NCBI RefSeq assembly: GCF_026210795.1
Contig: NC_089453.1
Coordinates: forward strand, 870,501-934,500
From: Rhizophagus irregularis
Taxonomy: Eukaryota > Glomeromycota > Glomeromycetes > Glomerales > Glomeraceae
Length of the DNA: 64,000 bases
Direction: 5' to 3'
In this document: positions 57,257 to 64,000 of the stretch, one piece after another
How the letters are laid out: the number at the start of each line of letters is the position of its first letter
How positions within the stretch are numbered: the stretch's first letter is position 1
The notes under the pieces: generated by a model
What the model was told of the DNA's origin: nothing
Databases searched by the model: none
Seen by the model: only the letters and a program-made list of their open reading frames with translations
Position numbers and translations under genes: made by a program

Positions 57257-57982
57257 AAGTTTTATGTGGTCGTTTGTACCGACATTCATTCTTTTGGGTT
57301 AAGAAATTTGATTTCTAAACCTTGTAATTTATTGAATTTTCATTTGTAGCATAAAAATTTAAATATAAATAATTTGAATATTATAGACATATTCAATAGT
57401 ATAAAGTTAGATTATTTAATATAATTTTCAGACGAAGATTATTATTTATTTTTTGTATTTTAGTATTTTAATATATGAGAACATTTGAATTAAATTGTAT
57501 AGAAATTTACTATATATCAAACAAGATAAAACTTTACTGTCTACTAAATAAATATAACCCGATATATATACACAGAATAACTCCGAAAAGGAAATTGTAA
57601 ATAGATTGATAAATCTTGTCTAACATATAAATTGATTTTCTCACAATTATTTGCTTTTCTTCTCTACTTTGTTGGTATTTTTACCATTTACTGAAAGAAG
57701 ATTTCGTAAATATTTATGTAGTACTCCTATAACAAATATTATATTTATAAAAAAAAAATCGTCCAATAATAAGATAAATGGAATTAGAATTTACTATATT
57801 TAGTATTAACATTCTTAGACTCTTTTATATTGAGTAACTCCTTAAAAAGGTTGTAGCAGTAAGCTTTTTTCTTTCTTTTATTCGTTATTTTTTTCTCCCT
57901 GTGCTTTCTTATTTTAAAAAAAATCTTTCTGATATTATTATATTTATTATATATTTTAAAAGATTAATAAAATTTTAACAAG
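57257..57982. other. Intergenic region, no gene seen
   Basis: AT-rich 726-bp spacer with 3' end of the RhoGEF gene and upstream region of the next F-box gene. A C/T-rich leader-like stretch lies at 57865-57930. Confidence 0.5.
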
Positions 57983-59584
57983 ATGGTTTATTTACCTGAG
58001 CTTTGTCTTGAACAAATATTTCGAGAATTGGAAGATGATGTTAAAACCCTTCATTCATGTATACTTGTTAATCGGTTGTGGTTTACCATGGCTGTATCTG
58101 AACTATGGAAAAATCCCTTTGATACTATACGATCCGGTGGTCAAAAAAATCAAAAACATCATAGATCACTTATCGAAGTTTATATCTCTTGTCTTCCAAA
58201 ACATATGAGAGACAATATTTATTCTGGAACAACTAAATCACCAATATTCAATTATATGAAATATTTGAGATATATTGATATCGCGCCAATTTGTAAAAGT
58301 GTTAACAAATGGATATTATCAAAGAAAATTGAAGAACTTCCATTATTCAAATATTTACACGTGACTTGCGATAATTCAATTACAAGGGATTATGAGAGGA
58401 CTATCGTTGAAACTTTATGTGATTATTTTATCTCCTGTTCGATACATATAGATGAAATTGATTTATCATGTCGTCCTTTCAACATATTTAATCACCCATT
58501 CGCTAATCCAAACTTATCAAAGATAAAGACATTTAAATGTAATGTAACTTATTTACCTGATTTGATGGAAGTCGGTATTTTCAAATCAGCTTCAAAGATC
58601 GCAAATGATATTCATTATTTGGAAATTCGATTCATATGTTCACATCATAATTATTTATCGGATGATTTAAATTCACCTGTTAAAGATGTAACAGAGTTTA
58701 TTGAATCACAAAAAAATTTACAACATATAATACTTCAATGTACTTCAATTGAGTTCCCTATAATTTTGGTTAGTCTTTGTACACATACCAAAACTTTGAC
58801 TCATATTGAATTATATAGGATTAACTTTGGATGTGGATTTCCACTTTATTATTTGGCCAAATTGGAGAATTTAAAACATTTTAAACTTGAATCATGTAGC
58901 TTTACTGGATTATCCAATAAAAATGTTGGTCAAACATCATTTCAAAAATTAGAATCATTAACGATCAAAACGACAACTATTCAATCAGATATATTGGAAA
59001 CTTTAATTCGTCAAGCCAATAATAGTATTCGTATATTGGAAATAAGAAATTTTAGAGTTTTACGTGAATTAATTTATTCTTGTAGAAATTATTGTATATT
59101 ATTAACAAGATTAATTTTATCAATTAATCAAGGAACTCTTTTATCAATAATTTCTATGATAACAACATGTAGTAATTTAAAAGAAATTCAAATTTATGAT
59201 GAAACGTTGAAAGATGGAGGATTTTATATACCATTAGATATTAATTATAAACATACAGCTGATGAATTTATTTGTAAACTTGGAACGGCTTTACCAGAAT
59301 CAGTTCATACGATAAGATTGGTTATGGATTGGTTTTATAAATCAAGTTCTCTTGATATATTTTTTAAACAATGTAATGCTAAAAGATTACAAAGATTGGA
59401 ATTTAGTAATTGCTCATTTTTTTCAAGTAAACATCTTGAAGTTGTAGTTCGTCATTGTGGAGGGACATTAAAACATTTATATTTTAATAGTTATCATCGA
59501 ATGTGTAGAGATGATGTTAAAAAAGTGAGAGAGATAATTCCGAATCTTGTTATTGGGAATAATGAATTTAACAGAGCATGTTAA
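57983..59584 (+). CDS. F-box/LRR protein (533 aa)
   Basis: Single exon. The F-box is at residues 3-45 (LPELCLEQIFRELEDDVKTL, HSCILVNRLWFTMAVSELWK). LRR-like units follow (LSKIKTFKCNV, TKTLTHIELYRINFGCGFPL, LKHFKLESCSF, LESLTIKTTTI, LKEIQIYDE, LQRLEFSNCSFFSSKHLEVV, CGGTLKHLYF). About the same length and layout as the gene at 44493, and head-to-tail with the next F-box gene 418 bp downstream. Probable SCF substrate adaptor; substrate unknown. Confidence 0.9.
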   Translation: MVYLPELCLEQIFRELEDDVKTLHSCILVNRLWFTMAVSELWKNPFDTIRSGGQKNQKHHRSLIEVYISCLPKHMRDNIYSGTTKSPIFNYMKYLRYIDIAPICKSVNKWILSKKIEELPLFKYLHVTCDNSITRDYERTIVETLCDYFISCSIHIDEIDLSCRPFNIFNHPFANPNLSKIKTFKCNVTYLPDLMEVGIFKSASKIANDIHYLEIRFICSHHNYLSDDLNSPVKDVTEFIESQKNLQHIILQCTSIEFPIILVSLCTHTKTLTHIELYRINFGCGFPLYYLAKLENLKHFKLESCSFTGLSNKNVGQTSFQKLESLTIKTTTIQSDILETLIRQANNSIRILEIRNFRVLRELIYSCRNYCILLTRLILSINQGTLLSIISMITTCSNLKEIQIYDETLKDGGFYIPLDINYKHTADEFICKLGTALPESVHTIRLVMDWFYKSSSLDIFFKQCNAKRLQRLEFSNCSFFSSKHLEVVVRHCGGTLKHLYFNSYHRMCRDDVKKVREIIPNLVIGNNEFNRAC

Positions 59585-60002
59585 CCTCTTCCGCTTTGGT
59601 TAAAAATGTTTAGATATCGTTTAATATATATTTATTTTTAAATAGAGATTATCTTAACAATGTATATAATTGTAGACCAACCCTAATACATTGAATGATT
59701 GTAATAATAGAATATACATAAATGGTTAAGGTATTCTTATGTAGAATCACGCATCATTCACCATAAAACTTGTTTACAGAATGGTTGTAAAAATTTAATT
59801 ATATTGTTTATTGTGATTGTATGTGATAGTAATTACATGGATATGCACCCTTATTGTGCTTATTGTGGTACGGTACGAACCATTTTTATAATAGCATCAA
59901 GTGATGTACATTTTTTTAATATAAAATAAGTTGGTATTATTATTTTTTTAAAAAAAATTTCTTATCACACTCTCTTCTCGTTTTTTTAATACTTTTTGAG
60001 TT
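59585..60002. other. Spacer between tandem F-box genes
   Basis: 418 bp, AT-rich. A C/T-rich leader-like stretch (59965-59990) precedes the downstream start. Nothing else seen. Confidence 0.45.
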
Positions 60003-61751
60003 ATGGCCGCAGCTTCTTTACCTGAACTTTGTCTTGAAAGAATATTTAAATATTTGAGTAATGATTTAAACTCTCAATATTCATGTATACTTATTAATAA
60101 ATATTGGTGTTATTCGCTTATATCAAAACTTTGGGAAAACCCTTTTGAATCTTTAAGAACAAAGAATAAAATCAATTTTAATTCCAATCTTTACCTTATT
60201 AATACATACTTAACTTGTCTTCCTCAAGATATACAAAATTTTATTGGAATTCAAGAAATATCCAAACCACCATTATTTAATTATCCAAATTTTTTACGTT
60301 ATATTTCTACTCAAAATATTAAAAATAATGTTGTAAAATGGGCGAAATTAAAGAATATAAAAGAAACACCAAAATTTAAGATATATCTTTATAATGAAGA
60401 GAATAATGAAGTTCTAATTGAAGTTGTAGAATCTATAACAAGAATTTTAATTGAATATTTTTTTACGAGTTCAACTTATATTAAAGGAATTGATCAATAT
60501 ATTGGACGATACCTTGATATTTATCAATTACCAAATGCTGAAACAAAATTATCAAATTTACAAATTTTTAAATGTGGAACAGAAACATTTTCATCATCAT
60601 CATCATCAGGATTTATTTCTTTTACTTCAAAAATTTCTAAAGATATACGACAATTAGAAATTCGATTAAAAGTAAAAGAAAATTCTAATAATAACAATAA
60701 TAATGATGATAATAATAATAATAATAATAACAACAACAATAATAATATTGATAATAATTTTATTATACCATTAAAAGATATTATAAATTTGATAAAATCA
60801 CAAAGAAATTTAAAACAAATTTTAATTCAATATAATCCAATATTTTATACAAAAAATGAAATTATTGATTTATGGAATAATTTAATGATTCATAAAGAAA
60901 ATTTAATTGAATTGGTACTTTCAAAAATTAATTTTGGTTATAAATTTCCTTTGGAATTATTATCAAAATTTTATAATCTTAAAAAATTATCATTTGTTGA
61001 TTGTGATATTGAAGATATTTATCCTTTAAATTTTATTCCATCTTTATATGAAGAATTTGATCATGATAATTATTATTATTATTATAATTTACAATTATTA
61101 GATGATATTCAATCTTTTAAAAAACTTCAATTTTTATTTATTAAATCATCAAATATTGAAATTAATAAAATAGAAATTTTATTACAACAAGCTTCTACTT
61201 CAATTCATTCTTTAGAATTATTTAATTTAGATACTTTGACAGATTTAGAAGATTTTACACATTATTTTTCAAATATTACTAAATTAACTATAGGAATTAA
61301 TATGAGATGGATGATTGTTATTTCTATAGTAAAATCAGCAAATCTTTTAAGAGAAATTCATATTTATGATGGAAGAAATAATGATGATTTAGATGATTTA
61401 CATTTAAATATGAAACCTATGACAGCTGATAATTTTCTTTGTGAAATTGGGAAAGTGATGGGAGAAAAAGTTTTTACTTTTAGATTTAATTTAGATTGGT
61501 ATTTTAATCCAAATTCTTTAAATACTTTTTTGAAAAGATGTAATTTTAATCGATCCGAATCAAATCGATTAAAAATTTTAGATTTTAGAAAATTTAAATG
61601 TTTTAGTAATGAGCATTTAGATAAAATTATTGATTATTGTGGTGGTACTTTAAATTATTTTTATTGTGAAGAACATGATAGTTTTACTCAAGAGAATTTA
61701 TTAAGAGCAAAACAATCTATTAGAAATGTTATTATTGAAAAGTGTAAATGA
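60003..61751 (+). CDS. F-box/LRR protein with poly-Asn insertion (582 aa)
   Basis: Single exon. F-box at residues 5-48 (LPELCLERIFKYLSNDLNSQ, YSCILINKYWCYSLISKLW). LRR-like repeats as in the preceding gene (LVLSKINFGYKFPL, LKKLSFVDCDI, LREIHIYDG, LKILDFRKFKCFSNEHLDKI, CGGTLNYFYC). It is about 50 residues longer because of an Asn/Asp run (about residues 228-250) encoded by an AAT microsatellite at 60687-60753, plus a Tyr run near residue 357. The C-terminal halves of this protein and the 57983 protein share DNFLCEIGK/DEFICKLGT and CGGTL blocks, indicating tandem duplication. Confidence 0.9.
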   Translation: MAAASLPELCLERIFKYLSNDLNSQYSCILINKYWCYSLISKLWENPFESLRTKNKINFNSNLYLINTYLTCLPQDIQNFIGIQEISKPPLFNYPNFLRYISTQNIKNNVVKWAKLKNIKETPKFKIYLYNEENNEVLIEVVESITRILIEYFFTSSTYIKGIDQYIGRYLDIYQLPNAETKLSNLQIFKCGTETFSSSSSSGFISFTSKISKDIRQLEIRLKVKENSNNNNNNDDNNNNNNNNNNNNIDNNFIIPLKDIINLIKSQRNLKQILIQYNPIFYTKNEIIDLWNNLMIHKENLIELVLSKINFGYKFPLELLSKFYNLKKLSFVDCDIEDIYPLNFIPSLYEEFDHDNYYYYYNLQLLDDIQSFKKLQFLFIKSSNIEINKIEILLQQASTSIHSLELFNLDTLTDLEDFTHYFSNITKLTIGINMRWMIVISIVKSANLLREIHIYDGRNNDDLDDLHLNMKPMTADNFLCEIGKVMGEKVFTFRFNLDWYFNPNSLNTFLKRCNFNRSESNRLKILDFRKFKCFSNEHLDKIIDYCGGTLNYFYCEEHDSFTQENLLRAKQSIRNVIIEKCK

Positions 61752-62730
61752 TTGAATATAAGGATTGAATATTCGATTATTAAATATTGACTGTATATTG
61801 AATATTGAATATTAATTAAATATTGTATATATTGTATTGAATATCAACTAAATATTGATTGAATTTCTAGTGTTTAAAAGAATAAAAAAAAAAAAATCTA
61901 TTATATATATTATACATACAGTAGATGGTCCAGAGTACGTTATTATATTTTTTTATTCGTATGGGGGTTCAATAATATGAAGATATAACGAAATTATCTA
62001 GATAAAATCTTTTACAGGGAATGATTCTTTTATTTTTAACTGTGAGCGTATTATGTATAAAAAAAATTCTGATCGGAATTTTCGAAATATTACAAGTTAT
62101 ATTAAAATTTGACAACGGGAATTAACAGCGGTATTATAAGACAACGGTATTAGACAATGGAATTATAATAGCGGTATTATAAGACATATAAGACACGGTA
62201 TTATAATAGATAGACAACGGTATTATAATTAGACAACGGTATTATAATAGACAACGGTATTATAATAGACAACGGTATTATAACAGACAACGGATTTATA
62301 ATAGACAACGGTAATTACGTTATAACAGATAATAGACGGTAGTATACGATAATACGATATTAACAAATGACGATATTTAACAAATGACAAATAACGATAT
62401 TTGAAATAATAATTTACGTGTTTACCAAAAAAAGAAATTTAATTAAGTTTAAAATATTATTTTGTAAATTTCAAATTTTCACGTCATTATTTAACTTTAT
62501 TTGGTTTCGGTAAAGATAAATTTACACACCATCATTTACCAATTTGGTGTATTGTAACGTGCGGATTTTTTAAAAAAACCCTCAAAGGTTATATAAATGA
62601 TTGCCGTGATTGTCGATAAGAATTTTATCAATCTTAAAAAATTTTTGTTTTTCTTTCCCACATTTCCCTACATCTTTTCGAGAGAAGAAAAAAAAAAAAA
62701 TAATAAATAAATAAATAAACAAAAAAAAAA
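61752..62730. other. Intergenic region with minisatellite
   Basis: AT-rich. 61765-61865 holds repeated TATTGAATATTGA-type units, 62111-62341 a clearer minisatellite listed separately. No gene. Confidence 0.5.
62111..62341. repeat. 18-bp minisatellite (GACAACGGTATTATAATA)
   Basis: About ten units of GACAACGGTATTATAATA with indels and point changes. The most regular part is 62212-62310. It lies between the F-box gene and the downstream acidic-protein gene. Confidence 0.85.
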
Positions 62731-63511
62731 ATGTTGCCTCCCTCAACACATTATCCTCATTCTCCTTTTAAATCACATGAAAATCCAGTAATTTTCACTT
62801 TATATTCACCTTCTTACTCTGAAGAAGATTTTAATAATGAACATGATATTATAAATAAGGTTATATCTTATGATGATTTTAGCGAAATGATTGAAAATAT
62901 GTTTGAATGGAATGTTATGGATACTTTAGGTGATGGAGATCAAATATTTTATATTAAAAATGATATGGAAGAAGACGAAGAAATGATTGAAGATGAAATG
63001 ATAGAAGAAAACAGGGATCACAAGGATCGTAAGGACCAAATGGATCACGTGAACATATTTGAAAATTTATCAAATGAAGAGATTACAGTTGAAGAAGAGG
63101 AAGTTATAGAAATGTCTGGTGTGAGTGTATATGAAGAATGTTATGATATTGAAACCAAGTTTATTAAAGAAAGATTTGTTAATTATGGTGTATCTGGAGG
63201 TAAAATATCATGAATACACATATATATATATATATTTTTATTTAATATCAGATATATGTAAATAATATTCTTGTTTTCGATTGTTAGCATGTCCATTATC
63301 TGAGAATAGACAAAATAGGCGCGAAAATCTTTCAAGGGATGATAAAGAAGATTTAGTGAAATGTATCAAAGAGTGTCAAAAAATTAACGCGCAAAAATCA
63401 AAAGATCGTAAAAGATTAAGAGAAAATCGAATTAATCGAAATCAAGAAGCTCATGAACCTTTTAAAGGTAACCCCAATACGCAAGATGTAAAAACATGGT
63501 GTATTAATTAG
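62731..63511 (+). CDS. Acidic two-exon protein of unknown function (230 aa)
   Basis: Exon 1 62731-63199, intron 63200-63287 (88 bp, GTAAAA...GTTAG), exon 2 63288-63511. The phase-1 join gives GVSGACPLSENRQ. The N-terminal 40 residues are Pro/Ser/His-rich. Residues about 85-150 are strongly acidic (DMEEDEEMIEDEMIEENRD, ITVEEEEVIEMSG). The C-terminal exon is basic and Asn/Arg/Lys-rich (LVKCIKECQKINAQKSKDRK). The acidic-then-basic layout could suit a nuclear or nucleic-acid-associated role, but no domain is recognised. Confidence 0.75.
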
Positions 63512-63650
63512 GGAAATGGGAAGAGTTAATTATTTACTTTTATTCATTTGTAAAAAGTAAAAAAAAAAATTTTATTTCTAGAGAAGAAAAAAATTTTTTT
63601 TTGTATCAGTAATATAGAGCAAATAGAATTATGTTTGATTTGATTCTTCT

Positions 63651-63790
63651 TTTTCTTCTTCGTTTATTATATAGCCAATTAGATTTAAATATTTCTGAAT
63701 TTTTTTTTTATATAATAAAATTTTTTCTTCTTCGTTTATTATAGCCAATTAGATTTAAAATATTTCTGAATTTTTTTTTATATAATAATT
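63651..63790. repeat. Two-copy 70-bp tandem duplication
   Basis: TTCTTCTTCGTTTATTATA followed by TAGCCAATTAGATTTAAA, ATATTTCTGAAT and a T-run occurs twice in succession with a few differences, just beyond the last gene. Confidence 0.8.
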
Positions 63791-64000
63791 TTTCAAACTC
63801 GACTATCTTCATCTTAATTTACATTTGATACAGTAAATTTATTAGATATCGATAAATATCCGAATATTTATTTACAATAGATCTAACCAATCTAAATTTT
63901 CAGGTATTATAACCAATAATAATATATTATTATTAGCCATTCTAAGCCAAAAACTGGCTTGAGAAATTTATTGTTTATTCAAATAAGGAGTGGATCGTGA

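Noticed and set aside
60524-60739. Leucine-run protein on the minus strand
   Set aside because: Antisense of the AAT microsatellite in the F-box gene at 60003-61751.

Overview
The window looks like nuclear DNA of an arbuscular mycorrhizal fungus of the Rhizophagus irregularis type (Glomeromycotina). The assignment is inferred, not searched. It rests on strong AT richness, short GT-AG introns of about 60-90 bp (up to 248 bp in the RGS gene), several F-box/LRR genes, decayed genes resembling families I know from Rhizophagus (SAM-domain, coiled-coil and other lineage-specific proteins), and abundant non-autonomous DNA transposons with no recognisable LTR element.

The window has two compartments. 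From 1 to about 41 kb it is a repeat-rich accessory region dominated by three degraded copies of one segmental block: A (about 1-8.4 kb), B (15.3-20.0 kb) and C (31.6-36.9 kb). Each block carries, in this order, a small secreted protein (SSP) locus on the minus strand, an F-box locus on the plus strand (lost in B) and a multi-membrane-span (TM) protein locus on the minus strand. Only the block B SSP gene (two exons, 122 aa, signal peptide, four cysteines) is intact. Comparing blocks gives real empty sites for several insertions: a 2.26 kb pogo/Tigger element with a TA duplication, a 175-bp palindromic MITE, an 846-bp element with long inverted repeats, and a nested stack of hAT-like MITEs in block C. 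The presence/absence pattern implies that A and B separated after C. Between the blocks lie broken genes: a B-family DNA polymerase remnant reading in frame into an F-box remnant, a SAM-domain pseudogene, and a coiled-coil pseudogene whose C-terminal domain is also found on the intact TM protein at 41.4-42.6 kb.

From about 41 kb to the end the sequence is gene-bearing: the TM protein (416 aa), an F-box/LRR protein, a PPR-like probably mitochondrial protein, an RGS protein with two DEP regions (FlbA/Sst2 type), a Dbl-family RhoGEF with DH and PH domains, two tandem F-box/LRR proteins and a two-exon acidic protein of unknown function. RGS and RhoGEF proteins act in G-protein and Rho signalling. 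F-box proteins are substrate adaptors of SCF ubiquitin ligases. There is no operon logic here; neighbours need not work together. The TM and F-box families in this half are the intact relatives of the pseudogenes in the left half.

I found no convincing rRNA, tRNA or CRISPR. The regular 50-bp array at 32.7-33.2 kb is a hairpin minisatellite inside a hAT-like MITE.
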